Source: Nocardia rhamnosiphila NBRC 108938 | GTDB lineage: Bacteria > Actinomycetota > Actinomycetes > Mycobacteriales > Mycobacteriaceae | Direction of reading: 5' to 3' | Assembly: GCF_000720425.1 (NCBI RefSeq) | Contig: NZ_JOAJ01000017.1 | Span: forward strand, 1-64,000 | DNA: 64,000 bases | Part shown: positions 1 to 8,579 of the stretch, in pieces | How the letters are laid out: each line of letters begins with the position of its first letter | Position numbering within the stretch: the first letter of the stretch is position 1 | Translations under genes and position numbers: made by a program | Notes under the pieces: generated by a model | What the model was told of the DNA's origin: nothing | The model's input: the letters and a program-made list of their open reading frames with translations, nothing else | Databases searched by the model: none

Positions 1-125
1 AGTCTCGAGGCCGAAACGGCGAGACCAAGGGGGCCTCAACCCCGCGGCGCCGCAGGCGCCGCCAAAAAACACAGCACCTTCGCGAGTAAGCCCACATCCC
101 CCCTTTCGCGAGCAGGCCCACATCT
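1..125 (-). repeat. Dispersed palindromic repeat, copy A (cut by window edge)
   Basis: The stretch reads, in reverse complement, almost the same as 61628-61716. It carries a GC hairpin (GGCGCC arms), the arm GGGTTGAGGCCC, and the arm GTCTCGCCGTTTCGGCCTCG. Next to it an 18-base unit, CGCGAGTAAGCCCACATC, occurs at 81-98 and again with two changes at 107-124. The other half of the palindrome lies outside the window. The remaining bases up to 314 hold no gene that I can support, only the upstream region of the hydrolase. Confidence 0.8.
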
Positions 126-314
126 CCACCTTCGCTTCGGTGTCAGCACCGGTCCCCGGCCCGGTTGTTCGGTCGGTGCCTGTGACCTGTCCCGAGAATA
201 TGCGTATCGGGCCGGTCGGCGCGGTGAGATTCTCTCGAACCGGGGTGTGCATGCTGGCGTGTGCCGACTCCACGCGTTACTGTGTCAATCGGTAACACAA
301 AGGAGTGTGTCTTG

Positions 315-1358
315 ATGCGTGCGACGATGCCGAAGGCCCTCACCGCCCTCGCCCAACAGGTCGAGGGGCTGTTCGAGGTGCACCGTGCGGGCCTGCGCAC
401 CCGCGGCGGATACCGCAATCCCGCGTTGAATCCGCCGAGCGCCGAGCACCGCGTCATCGATGTGCGTGCCGAGGACGGCGCCCGTCTCCGCGTGCACGCG
501 TACGGGCCGGACGACGCCCAGCCGGTGGTGCTGATCCACGGCTGGACCTGCTGTCTCGAATACTGGAACCCGCAGATCAACGCCTTCGCCGGGCGGTACA
601 AGGTGATCGCCTTCGATCTGCGCGGGCACGGCGAGAGCGATTTCGGCGAACCGGACCAGCTGGACTGTCATCTGCTCGCCGACGATCTCTGCGCGGTACT
701 CGATGCGGTGCTGCGGCCGGGTCAGCAGGCGGTGCTGGTCGGGCACAGCCTCGGCGCGATGACCGTGCAGGCCTGGGCCGGGAAGTATCCGCAGCGGGTG
801 GTCGACCAGGCCGCGGCGGTCCTGCTGGCCAATACCGGGCCGCATTCACTCGTGGCCGAGACCACGGTGGTGCCGTTCTTCAACCGGCCGCTGCCGCTGC
901 TGAACCGGGTGGTCCCGCTGCCGGCCTGGCTCGGGCGCAACGGGCTCGGTGCCCGCCTCGTCTTCCCGCCGGTGGCCGCGGTGCGGTGGATCTTCGCCCG
1001 GCAGATCATGAGCCTGGCCGCGGACCGGGAAGCGATCGAGTTCGGGATGAATATCGTGCGCTCGTGCCGGTCCCGGATCCGCTCCGAGTTCGGGTTGCTG
1101 CTCGCGGAGATGGACCTCGGGGACGCGGCGCGCCATCTGACGGTGCCGACCACGGTGGTGGCGGGCACGGCGGACGATATGACCCCGGCGGTGCACGCCG
1201 AGCAGATCGCCGCCTGGCTCCGGGAGACCGGCAGTCTCGTGCAGTTCGTCCTGCTACCCACCGGACACCTGGGCAATCTGGAGGAGATCGGCCGGTTCAA
1301 CGCGATCCTCGATCAGGTCCTGACCTCGGTGCGCGAACCGGCCGAAGCCACCGGCTGA
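315..1358 (+). CDS. alpha/beta hydrolase
   Basis: This 347-residue protein is a probable serine hydrolase of the alpha/beta fold; the substrate is unknown. It shows the oxyanion region HGW, the nucleophile elbow GHSLG with Ser about residue 145, an acid in GTADD and a late histidine in PTGHLG, giving a complete Ser-Asp-His triad. No signal peptide is evident, so it is likely cytoplasmic. I chose the ATG at 315 because AGGAG lies at 301-305, nine bases upstream; an in-frame start at 261 has no such site. The gene stands alone and converges on purU, with only six bases between the two stops. A second hydrolase of the same fold lies at 9338. Confidence 0.85.
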   Translation: MRATMPKALTALAQQVEGLFEVHRAGLRTRGGYRNPALNPPSAEHRVIDVRAEDGARLRVHAYGPDDAQPVVLIHGWTCCLEYWNPQINAFAGRYKVIAFDLRGHGESDFGEPDQLDCHLLADDLCAVLDAVLRPGQQAVLVGHSLGAMTVQAWAGKYPQRVVDQAAAVLLANTGPHSLVAETTVVPFFNRPLPLLNRVVPLPAWLGRNGLGARLVFPPVAAVRWIFARQIMSLAADREAIEFGMNIVRSCRSRIRSEFGLLLAEMDLGDAARHLTVPTTVVAGTADDMTPAVHAEQIAAWLRETGSLVQFVLLPTGHLGNLEEIGRFNAILDQVLTSVREPAEATG

Positions 1359-1364
1359 GCCGCC

Positions 1365-2255
1365 TCAGGAGAACACGACGGTGCGGCGTCCGTGGACCAG
1401 CACCCGGCTCTCCAGATGCCAGCGCAGGCCGCGGGCCAGCACGACCCGTTCGATATCGCGGCCCTCGCGAACCATATCGGTCACGCTGTCGGCATGGTCG
1501 ACGCGAATGACGTCCTGTTCGATGATCGGTCCCGCGTCCAGTTCGGCGGTCACGTAGTGGCAGGTCGCGCCGATGAGTTTGACGCCGCGGACGAATGCCT
1601 GGTGGTACGGGCGGGCGCCGACGAATGAGGGCAGAAAACTGTGATGGATATTGATGGCCCGGCCCGCCCAGTGTTCGCACAGGCGCTCGGGTAGTACCTG
1701 CATGAACCGGGCCAGCACGACCGCGTCGGGCGAATGCGAGTCCACCAGTTCGCGGACCCGCTCGAAGGCCGGTCCGCGTTCGGCCGGATCCTTCGGGAAC
1801 GGCACATGATGGAACGGGATGCCGTGCGCCTCGGTGATCGCCGCGAGATCGAGGTGGTTGCCGATCACGGCCTCGATGGTGGCCGGAAGCTCCCCCGAGG
1901 TCGCGCGGCCGAGCAGGTCGTGCAGGCAGTGCCCCTCCTTACTCACCAGCAGCACCGCGCGGCGGCGCACACCCGAATCGTGGACCTGCCATTCGGTCTC
2001 CGGGCCGAGGTCGGCGGCAACCCGTCCGAATCGGCTGCGCAGCTCTTCCACTCCGAACGGCACGGTCGAGGCCTTGATGGACTGTCTGGTGAAGAACCAG
2101 CCGGTCTCCGGGTCGGAGTGGTAGCCGGCCTCCACGATGGAGCCCCCGAATTCGGCGATGAACGAGGTGATGGCGGCGATGATGCCGGGGCGGTCGGGAC
2201 AGCCCAGGGTGAGTACGTATTGCCGGCCGTCGCGGGTGGCAGCTGCGGAAACCAT
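1365..2255 (-). CDS. purU: formyltetrahydrofolate deformylase
   Basis: PurU hydrolyses 10-formyltetrahydrofolate to formate and tetrahydrofolate, balancing one-carbon pools and feeding formate to purine synthesis. The 296-residue protein has an N-terminal ACT domain (about residues 10-90, starting LTLGCPDRPGI) and a C-terminal formyltransferase-type domain. The catalytic triad of the family is visible as Asn202 and His204 in INIHHS and Asp240 in ELDAGP. Length is normal. The ATG at 2255 begins directly before the ACT domain; the longer reading from 2429 only adds a non-conserved arginine-rich stretch. It is divergent from nothing close by and ends next to the converging hydrolase. Confidence 0.95.
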   Translation of the reverse strand: MVSAAATRDGRQYVLTLGCPDRPGIIAAITSFIAEFGGSIVEAGYHSDPETGWFFTRQSIKASTVPFGVEELRSRFGRVAADLGPETEWQVHDSGVRRRAVLLVSKEGHCLHDLLGRATSGELPATIEAVIGNHLDLAAITEAHGIPFHHVPFPKDPAERGPAFERVRELVDSHSPDAVVLARFMQVLPERLCEHWAGRAINIHHSFLPSFVGARPYHQAFVRGVKLIGATCHYVTAELDAGPIIEQDVIRVDHADSVTDMVREGRDIERVVLARGLRWHLESRVLVHGRRTVVFS

Positions 2256-2335
2256 GAGGTCATCCTGACAGGGGGTTCCTCGGCAGAACAGCGCGACTCC
2301 GCGGTTGCGGCCGGCCGACCGGGGGGCGGCCGTGG

Positions 2336-2884
2336 TTACAACTCGTAGAAGGCTTCGGCGTAATGGAATTCGCCGACTATCTGGGAGTCGTAGGCGCTCA
2401 ACGGCCGGATCTGGAAGTGGCTCGCCCATTCGGCCCGGTCGGGGGCCAGGCCCAGCCGCTCGGCCGGTTGGAAGCCGAACCGGGGGTAGTAGTCGAGGCT
2501 ACCGAGCAGGCCGACGAGCGGTTCGTCCAGAGCGTCCGCGGCGCCGAGCGCGGCGTGCATCAGCGCCGAGCCCACGCCGCGGCTCTGCAGGTCGGGAAGG
2601 ACTCCGAGGAGGCCCAGCGCGAGGACGGGAAACGGCCCCACGGTGGCCCGGGTGACGCAGACATGCCCGACCACGGTCTCGCGCTCGACAGCGACCATGG
2701 ACAGGGTGGGGATCCACCCCGGATCGGTGCGCAGCCGAGCGAGTAGCGCGACCTCCGGCGGCGCCTCGACCAGGGCGGTGCCGGCCGCGGGACCATCCGC
2801 CGCATAGTGCGGGGCGAAGGCGCTACGGTGCACGGCTGCGACAGCGTCGGCGTCGACGGCTCGTTCGCGGCGAATCAGCAACAT
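2336..2884 (-). CDS. GNAT family N-acetyltransferase
   Basis: The 182-residue protein is an acetyl-CoA-dependent N-acetyltransferase of the GNAT fold; its acceptor is unknown. It opens with the usual beta strand ([15 protein letters not shown]). It has the acetyl-CoA motif A as [14 protein letters not shown] around residues 90-103 and the late YYPRFGF segment typical of YhbS-like members. The ATG at 2884 was preferred over an upstream in-frame start at 3016 because homologous folds begin at this strand. It is transcribed divergently from deoC, whose start is 89 bases away, so the two share a short promoter region. Confidence 0.85.
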   Translation of the reverse strand: MLLIRRERAVDADAVAAVHRSAFAPHYAADGPAAGTALVEAPPEVALLARLRTDPGWIPTLSMVAVERETVVGHVCVTRATVGPFPVLALGLLGVLPDLQSRGVGSALMHAALGAADALDEPLVGLLGSLDYYPRFGFQPAERLGLAPDRAEWASHFQIRPLSAYDSQIVGEFHYAEAFYEL

Positions 2885-2973
2885 CGTCCTCTCGTCGGAA
2901 GGCGATACGAGTGTGCGCGAGGAGCCCGAGGCGCGCAACGGAATTCGACCGTGATGTGCCAGACTTTCGTCCC

Positions 2974-3642
2974 ATGGCCGATTCCCAGTCGCTGACCAGG
3001 TCCGAGGTGGCCGCAATGATCGACCACACGCTGCTCGCCCCGGAGGCGACGAGCGCGGATGTTACCGCCGCGGTGGCCGAGGCCCGGGAACTCGGCGTGT
3101 ACGCCGTGTGCGTTTCGCCGTCCGTACTGCCTGTGCAGGCTCCGGGCCTGGTAGTGGCTACCGTCGCGGGTTTTCCCTCCGGGAAACATCATTCGCTGGT
3201 GAAAGGAGCGGAGGCCCGGCTCGCGGTGGATCAGGGGGCGGGCGAGGTCGATATGGTCATCGATATCGGCGCGGCGATCGCGGGCGATTTCGACGCGGTG
3301 CTCGCCGATATCATCGTGGTGCGCGAGGCGATCTCGGAGCGCGCGGTGCTGAAGGTGATCATCGAATCCGCCGCGCTGTCCGACGAGGCGATTGTCGAGG
3401 TGTGCCGGACGGCCGAACGGGCCGGCGCCGATTTCGTGAAGACCTCCACCGGATTCCATCCCGCCGGCGGCGCCGATACCCGGGCGGTGCGGTTGATGGC
3501 CGAGGCCGTCGGTGGGCGGCTGGGCATCAAGGCGAGCGGGGGTATCCGCACCGCCGAAGCGGCCGCCGAGCTGATCGCCGCGGGCGCCACCCGGCTGGGA
3601 CTCTCCCGATCCCGGGCCGTGCTCGACGGGTTCCCCGCCTGA
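2974..3642 (+). CDS. deoC: deoxyribose-phosphate aldolase
   Basis: DeoC cleaves 2-deoxyribose 5-phosphate into glyceraldehyde 3-phosphate and acetaldehyde in deoxynucleoside catabolism. The 222-residue protein is a full-length class I aldolase. The Schiff-base lysine is Lys156 in FVKTSTGF, the second lysine of the proton relay is Lys186 in GIKASGGI, and the family segment [10 protein letters not shown] lies around residues 91-100. The ATG at 2974 (MADSQSL) fits the family start; the upstream in-frame reading from 2911 adds 21 unconserved residues. In M. tuberculosis deoC (Rv0478) also lies shortly before murB, so this marks the beginning of the syntenic block. Confidence 0.96.
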   Translation: MADSQSLTRSEVAAMIDHTLLAPEATSADVTAAVAEARELGVYAVCVSPSVLPVQAPGLVVATVAGFPSGKHHSLVKGAEARLAVDQGAGEVDMVIDIGAAIAGDFDAVLADIIVVREAISERAVLKVIIESAALSDEAIVEVCRTAERAGADFVKTSTGFHPAGGADTRAVRLMAEAVGGRLGIKASGGIRTAEAAAELIAAGATRLGLSRSRAVLDGFPA

Positions 3643-3655
3643 CGGTCCGCGGCGC

Positions 3656-4378
3656 TCAGCAGCTCGCATTGCCCTCGGCGGCGGGCAGTTCGGTCGGGCC
3701 ACCCTGCAGGTCCACCTGGATACCGTCGGCGGTGACCCGCAGGTCGGTCGGCTGCAGGCCCATCGGGTAGGTCTGCAGGCTCTCGGTCATCAGGTCCACC
3801 ACGCCCTGGGCCAGGTCGTCGGGTACGCCGATACCGAGGAACTGCGCTTGGGCCACGTCGATATCGACTTTGCCGTCCTGGATCCGCGGGGTGAGCTGCA
3901 TGGCACCGAATCCGCCGAGCACCTTCATGGTGAGTTGCCCGGTGTCGGGGTCGGACTGCACATCGCTGACCAGGCCCTGCAGCGTCTGGGAGATCCCGGA
4001 GTTGCTCCAGGTGACGTCGGCGTTCGAACTCCCGACCGAGCTGCCGCTGTTGCTCCCCTTGGCCATCTCGATATCGTGGAATTGCGCATGGACCTGCATA
4101 TCGACGGCGGGGCCGAATTCGTCGCCCTTACTGTCGACATCCATCCGCGAGACCTTTCCGTCGAGCCAGGTGACGAGTAGGGGTTTGGCGCCGAAGCCGA
4201 CATCGATCTGCGATCCCATCTCTTTCTCGAACTGCGAACTGATACAGCTCGCGATTCGGTGTCGCGCATAGGCCTCGCCGCCGATCAGCGCCGCCACCAC
4301 GAGCACGATCACGGTGAGTACGGCGATCACGACGGTCCGGCGGCCGACCTTCGGTGCAGGCAGGGACTTGGTGGACAT
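3656..4378 (-). CDS. DUF2993 / LmeA-family lipid-binding protein
   Basis: This 240-residue protein has one N-terminal membrane helix (about residues 17-36, VVIAVLTVIVLVVAALIGG) followed by an exported DUF2993 domain. The family includes mycobacterial LmeA, which binds phosphoinositides and supports lipomannan and lipoarabinomannan mannosylation at the cell envelope. Typical segments such as ISSQFEKEMGSQIDVGFG and the Asp/Gly-rich strands are present. Assigning it as LmeA itself rather than a paralogue is not possible from sequence alone. It converges on deoC (13 bases between stops). About 100 bases upstream of its start is the perfect dyad at 4475-4494, the best candidate for its control site. 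Confidence 0.75.
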   Translation of the reverse strand: MSTKSLPAPKVGRRTVVIAVLTVIVLVVAALIGGEAYARHRIASCISSQFEKEMGSQIDVGFGAKPLLVTWLDGKVSRMDVDSKGDEFGPAVDMQVHAQFHDIEMAKGSNSGSSVGSSNADVTWSNSGISQTLQGLVSDVQSDPDTGQLTMKVLGGFGAMQLTPRIQDGKVDIDVAQAQFLGIGVPDDLAQGVVDLMTESLQTYPMGLQPTDLRVTADGIQVDLQGGPTELPAAEGNASC

Positions 4379-4474
4379 GGTTGAGATTCTTCACGATGAT
4401 TCTGTGCCGGCTCTGTGGACCGGTTATGGGCTGATGGTGAAGGTTGCGACGTCAGCGGGGGTCCAGGGTTCGAA

Positions 4475-4494
4475 TTTGTGATATGGATCACAAA
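4475..4494. promoter_or_regulatory. CRP/Rex-type dyad TTTGTGAT-ATGG-ATCACAAA
   Basis: The eight-base arms are perfectly complementary around a four-base centre. The core TGTGA-N6-TCACA (4477-4492) is the full consensus of CRP/GlxR regulators. Read as TTGTGA-N6-TCACAA it also fits 12 of the 14 fixed Rex positions. It overlaps the stop codon of the methyltransferase gene (4488-4490) and lies about 100 bases before the LmeA-like gene on the same strand. Regulator identity is not decided by the sequence. Confidence 0.65.
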
Positions 4495-5306
4495 CTATAT
4501 TCCGCCTGTCCGGCGGGAGCGACCACCGGCCACGGGACACTCAGCACATTGTCGCGCAGCCGACGGCGGAAATCGTGCACCGGGAAACCCTGCGCCCGCA
4601 ACAGGTCCGCCGCCGCGCGCCAGCGCACCCGCGGTCCGAAGACGGCCAGTGGCGCCGTGTGCGCCCACGCCCGGTCGGCCGCGCCGAGCAGGGTGTGCAC
4701 CCGCTCACCGGGCACATTGCGGTGGATCAGCGCTTTGGGGAGACGTTCCGCGAGATCGGAGGGACGTTCGACGGTGAACGGATCCCATGCGAGGGTCAGG
4801 GTGCGCGGGCCCGAACGGTCCAGCACCACCCAGGCACACCGGCGGCCGAGTTCGTCACAGGTGCCCTCGACCAGAAGACCGCCCGGAGCCAGACCGGCCG
4901 ATATGGTCTCCCACGCCTGCGCGACCGCGGACTCCGGATACTGGCGCAGCACATTGAAGGCACGGACCAGGACCGGCCGCAGTCCGGCCAGTTCGAACCC
5001 GCCCCGGGCGAAAACGACACCGTCGCGGGCGGGGACGACCCGGGCGGGATCGATCTCCAGTCCGACCACCCGCACATCGGGACGCACCGTACGCAACCGC
5101 GCGGCCAGTTCCAGCGTCGTCCACGGCTGCGCCCCGTAACCGAGATCCACCACCAGCGGATCGGCGGCACCCCGCAGCACCTCGGCGATCCGCGGATCGC
5201 CGATCAGCTGACGGTCACTGCGGCGAAGCCGATTGGTCCCGGTGGTACCCCGGGTGACGGTGCCGAGCGGAACACTCAGCCGGCCGGTTTTTGCTCGTCC
5301 AGCCAC
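4488..5306 (-). CDS. class I SAM-dependent methyltransferase
   Basis: The protein has a Rossmann methyltransferase core: motif I as VVDLGYGAQPWTTLELA, an acidic residue after the second strand in VVGLEIDP, and a late DLAERLPKALIHR segment. The substrate is unknown. The start is hard to fix. The conserved part begins at SVPLGTVTRGTT, but no ATG, GTG or TTG lies exactly there. The nearest canonical start is the GTG at 5306 (272 residues), which overlaps the end of the DUF2505 gene by 31 bases; a CTG at 5279 or an ATG at 5429 are alternatives. Overlap indicates co-translation with the two upstream DUF2505 genes on the same strand. Confidence 0.7.
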   Translation of the reverse strand: MAGRAKTGRLSVPLGTVTRGTTGTNRLRRSDRQLIGDPRIAEVLRGAADPLVVDLGYGAQPWTTLELAARLRTVRPDVRVVGLEIDPARVVPARDGVVFARGGFELAGLRPVLVRAFNVLRQYPESAVAQAWETISAGLAPGGLLVEGTCDELGRRCAWVVLDRSGPRTLTLAWDPFTVERPSDLAERLPKALIHRNVPGERVHTLLGAADRAWAHTAPLAVFGPRVRWRAAADLLRAQGFPVHDFRRRLRDNVLSVPWPVVAPAGQAEYSL

Positions 5307-5791
5307 TTCTGGGTCACTTCGGCCTCGGCGCGGAACAGATCCACCAGGTTCACCAGCATGAGCTGTTCGAGCCGCGGACCGACCATCGGAATGAACACCT
5401 TCGCCTCCGAGGACATCCGCATGGTGCATCCGGTGTCGGTGGGGAACAGGCGGGTGGTGCCGGTGAGGCTGCCGGGCCCGGCCGGGATGGACGCCGAATA
5501 CTTGCCCTCGACCTCCGGCCCGAACGGTCCGAAGCTCTCCTTGCGGGTGATGACCATATCCTTGCGCATCACCGACTGCGCGATCTCCGGCAGCGTCTCG
5601 CGCGGCAGGATGTGGTGCAGCACCACCTCGATACCGTCCTCGTTCACCTCGAGACCGATGACCTCGTTCGGCGAGTACTTCCGCATCTCGACCATCCGGG
5701 CCTCCCAGTAGTCCCGGTTGGTCAGCGCCGCGTACAGCTCTTTGGTGGTGTGCAGCGGGTAGCGGGCGGAGTAGTCCAGTCGGCGAGCCAT
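5276..5791 (-). CDS. DUF2505 domain protein (first of two)
   Basis: This 171-residue protein belongs to DUF2505, a family with a START/SRPBCC-like fold expected to bind a hydrophobic ligand; no reaction is known. The pattern ARRLDYSARYPLHTTKELYAAL at the start, a central LPRETLPEIAQSVMRKDMVI segment and the final helix ending in WLDEQKPAG are characteristic. No signal peptide or membrane helix is visible. It is a paralogue of the next gene (5882-6370), with which it shares YSARYPL/YTARYSH and the helix ending [16 protein letters not shown]. In mycobacteria a DUF2505 gene (Rv0481c) sits beside murB, as here. It is read together with the methyltransferase. Confidence 0.8.
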   Translation of the reverse strand: MARRLDYSARYPLHTTKELYAALTNRDYWEARMVEMRKYSPNEVIGLEVNEDGIEVVLHHILPRETLPEIAQSVMRKDMVITRKESFGPFGPEVEGKYSASIPAGPGSLTGTTRLFPTDTGCTMRMSSEAKVFIPMVGPRLEQLMLVNLVDLFRAEAEVTQKWLDEQKPAG

Positions 5792-5881
5792 GCGCGGTAG
5801 GTTACCGTCCGGATTCTCCGGTTCCGTGGGAGGCCGGGTTGCCCACGCTCGCGTGGAACGGCCGAACCGGACTACGGGCCG

Positions 5882-6370
5882 CTACGGCTGTCCGGCGATC
5901 CAGGTGTTGGTGAACTCGGTCTCCTCGGCGAGCAGCTGGGTGAGCCGTTCCCCGATGGCCTCCTCGATCTTGCGGCCGAACAGTGGAACCTTGACTTCGA
6001 TCGTGCCGGAGATCTCGGCGACCGCGCCGGTGGGCTCGTCGGTGACGGTGATAGAACCGCGGACCTCGGCCGGAGCGCCTTCGACCCGCGCTTCGAAACT
6101 CCCGGTGGTACCGGTCCACACTTCGGTGCGGGGGATGATCAGGTCGCCGGGGCGTACCGCGGTGATGGCGGGCGGCAGGAGGTCGGCGGGGATGGACTGG
6201 ACGACCTCGACCCGCACCTGCTCGCCCTCGGCCGACAGCGAGACGAACTGGGCATCGGGCCCGCCCACCGCGGCGATCCGGTCCTTCCAGTACTGCTCGG
6301 TGCAGAATGCCTCGCGCACTGCCGCGACCGGATGTGAATAGCGAGCCGTATACGCCAGCGCTGTAGCCAT
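5882..6370 (-). CDS. DUF2505 domain protein (second of two)
   Basis: The 162-residue protein is a second DUF2505 member, beginning [18 protein letters not shown] and ending in the helix [11 protein letters not shown]. It probably forms the same hydrophobic-cavity fold as its neighbour; the function is unknown. The ATG at 6370 was chosen because it starts directly at the conserved first strand; the upstream in-frame reading to 6670 runs antisense through murB and is not credible. It is divergent from murB, with 24 bases between the two starts, so both promoters must lie within or next to the neighbouring coding sequence. Confidence 0.8.
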   Translation of the reverse strand: MATALAYTARYSHPVAAVREAFCTEQYWKDRIAAVGGPDAQFVSLSAEGEQVRVEVVQSIPADLLPPAITAVRPGDLIIPRTEVWTGTTGSFEARVEGAPAEVRGSITVTDEPTGAVAEISGTIEVKVPLFGRKIEEAIGERLTQLLAEETEFTNTWIAGQP

Positions 6371-6394
6371 GACCGAACACGCTACCGTCTGGTC

Positions 6395-7501
6395 GTGCGA
6401 ACTTCTCGGGCTGTCCCTGCGGACGAACTGCGGCAGATGCTGGCCGGAACGGGCGCGCTCGTGCGGTCCGCGGTACCACTGGCGGAGCTGACCACGCTGC
6501 GCGTCGGCGGCCCGGCCACGGTCGCCGACTGCGCCACCACCGAGTCGCTGGTGGCGACCGTACGCGCACTGGACGCCGCCGAGGTGCCGGTGCTGCTGGT
6601 CGCCGGCGGTTCGAACCTGCTGGTCTCCGACGACGATGTGGCGTCGGTGGTGGTCCGTATCGCCACCCAAGGAGTCGAATTCGGGGCCGCCGGCGTCACG
6701 GCGGAGGCGGGCGCGAACTGGGACGGTGTGGTCGCCGCGAGCGTACGGGCCGGGTTCGGCGGGCTGGAGTGCCTGTCCGGGATTCCGGGATCGGCCGGGG
6801 CCACTCCCGTGCAGAATGTGGGCGCCTACGGCGTCGAGGTCGACCGGCTGCTACGCCGGGTGCGGTTACTGGACCGGGCCACCGGGGACATCGATTGGGT
6901 GACCCCGGACGCTCTCGCGTTCGGATACCGGACCAGCCGATTGAAACACAGCGATGCGGCGGTGGTGCTGGAGGTGGAGTTCACGCTGCACCCCGATGGT
7001 ACGAGCGCGCCCCTGCGCTACAAGGAACTCGCGCAGCGACTGGGCGCCGCGGAAGGGGAGACCCGGCCCGCCGCGGCCGTCCGCGACACCGTGCTCGGGC
7101 TGCGAGCGGGCAAAGGAATGGTTCTCGATCCCGCCGACCACGACACCTGGAGCGCCGGATCATTCTTCACCAACCCGGTCGTGCCCGACGCCGAGGTGGA
7201 CCGGGTCCTGGCCGCCATCCGCGACCGGCTCGGCGATGTGCCGGTGCCCACCTATCCGGGGATCGGCGGGGTGAAGCTCTCCGCGGGCTGGCTGATCGAA
7301 CGCGCCGGCTTCGCCAAGGGCTTCCCGGGACCGGACGCGCCCGCGCGCCTGTCCACCAAACACACCCTCGCATTGACCAACCGCGGTGACGCCACGGCCG
7401 CCGATATCGTCGCCCTCGCCCGGACGGTCCGCGACGGAGTGGCCCAGCGGTTCGGGGTCGTGCTGGTACCGGAGCCGGTCACGGTGGGGGTGGAGCTGTA
7501 G
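6395..7501 (+). CDS. murB: UDP-N-acetylenolpyruvoylglucosamine reductase
   Basis: MurB reduces the enolpyruvyl group with NADPH and FAD to give UDP-N-acetylmuramic acid in peptidoglycan precursor synthesis, in the cytoplasm. The 368-residue protein shows the FAD-binding segment [14 protein letters not shown] (about 67-80), [24 protein letters not shown] (124-146), Arg179 in GYRTSRLK, the proton-donor Ser256 in SAGSFFTNP, and the catalytic Glu360 near the C-terminus. It is a type I enzyme of full length. The start is a GTG at 6395; a later in-frame ATG would cut into the conserved N-terminus. It matches Rv0482 in position. Confidence 0.96.
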   Translation: MRTSRAVPADELRQMLAGTGALVRSAVPLAELTTLRVGGPATVADCATTESLVATVRALDAAEVPVLLVAGGSNLLVSDDDVASVVVRIATQGVEFGAAGVTAEAGANWDGVVAASVRAGFGGLECLSGIPGSAGATPVQNVGAYGVEVDRLLRRVRLLDRATGDIDWVTPDALAFGYRTSRLKHSDAAVVLEVEFTLHPDGTSAPLRYKELAQRLGAAEGETRPAAAVRDTVLGLRAGKGMVLDPADHDTWSAGSFFTNPVVPDAEVDRVLAAIRDRLGDVPVPTYPGIGGVKLSAGWLIERAGFAKGFPGPDAPARLSTKHTLALTNRGDATAADIVALARTVRDGVAQRFGVVLVPEPVTVGVEL

Positions 7502-7554
7502 CGGCGTCGGATACCTCTCCACATCGGTGGGTCCGGTGCCCTCCCGGCACGCTC

Positions 7555-8451
7555 GTGCCCGTCGGTGAATGCGGGCGGAAGCCCGTCAAGCGGCGACGTC
7601 TTGCTGTGAATTGGAGAAACAGCGACACACCGCGCGGCAAGGCATTCCACGAATTGAAATTGCCCTTCGCCACACCCGAACGGGTCGAGTTGCTTCCGAC
7701 CGATCTCACGGAGATCCGCCCTGTCGAACGGCGAGTCGACACACTACTGCGCGTCACCACCGAAGAAGGCCCATTCCTGCTGATCGTGGAAGCTCAGACC
7801 AGTAAGGATCCAGGGAAGGCCGACTCCTGGGCCTATTACGCCACCTACCTGCGCGTCATCTACCAATTGCCGGTCTATTTACTGGTGGTGGGTCGTGACG
7901 AAGCCGTCGCGACGTGGGCGCGAAACCCGGTTCCGAACGGTGCTCCCCGATGGCCCACGGTGACCGTGAAACCCCTCGTCCTCGGACCGGGCAACGTTCC
8001 GGTGATCACCGACCCCGCCGAGGCCGCGGCCGATATTCCGCTGACCGCGTTGTCGGCGATGACGCACGCCGCCGATCCGCGTATCAATGCCATACTGAAG
8101 GCGCTGGCCACCGCTCTACGCGGAGAGGACGCCGACGATCTCGCGATTTTCGGCGAACTGACCGAACTCGGCCTCGGCGATACCCCGGCCGCAGACATCT
8201 GGAGACAACTGATGACCGTGGACCTGTCCTTCTTCCGTTCCCCTACCGCTGAGAGGCTTCGTGCCGAAGGACGCACCGAGGGAAGAACCGAGGGAATCTC
8301 GGGGAGCATCCTGCGTGTATTGGAGCGGCGCGGCCTGGAAGTCGACGACGAGGCGCACCAGCGTATCCGGGCCTGTGCAGATGTCGAGGTCTTGGAGCGC
8401 TGGCTCGATCGTGCGTTGGTTGCCGAGTCCACAGGCGATCTCTTCGCCTGA
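7555..8451 (+). CDS. Rpn-like PD-(D/E)XK nuclease-family protein
   Basis: This 298-residue protein resembles the actinobacterial relatives of Rpn and transposase-like PD-(D/E)XK proteins. Seen in the sequence are an Asp in RRVDTLLRV (about 63), the LLIVEAQTSKDP segment giving the E-x-Q nuclease signature (about 75-82), and a following WAYYATYLR helix. There is also the repeated EGRTEGRTEG hinge and a C-terminal RRGLEVDDEAHQRI helical part common to this family. The N-terminus is short and basic compared with relatives, so it may be remodelled; GTG 7555 and GTG 7606 are both possible starts. Cleavage activity is inferred from the motif only. It is inserted between murB and the SDR gene. Confidence 0.65.
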   Translation: MPVGECGRKPVKRRRLAVNWRNSDTPRGKAFHELKLPFATPERVELLPTDLTEIRPVERRVDTLLRVTTEEGPFLLIVEAQTSKDPGKADSWAYYATYLRVIYQLPVYLLVVGRDEAVATWARNPVPNGAPRWPTVTVKPLVLGPGNVPVITDPAEAAADIPLTALSAMTHAADPRINAILKALATALRGEDADDLAIFGELTELGLGDTPAADIWRQLMTVDLSFFRSPTAERLRAEGRTEGRTEGISGSILRVLERRGLEVDDEAHQRIRACADVEVLERWLDRALVAESTGDLFA

Positions 8452-8579
8452 CCGTCGCACGCGGGTGGCGGACCGCATGACGTGTGCCGTCATGTCGGCG
8501 TCGCGCGGATGGGAGATGCGCAGCGGTTTCTCGGCGGACGGGTCGACCCGGCTTCCTGTCGGAAAGCGGGAGTAGTCGC

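Noticed and set aside
2875..3702. 275-codon frame opposite deoC
   Set aside because: Antisense shadow of a certain aldolase gene.
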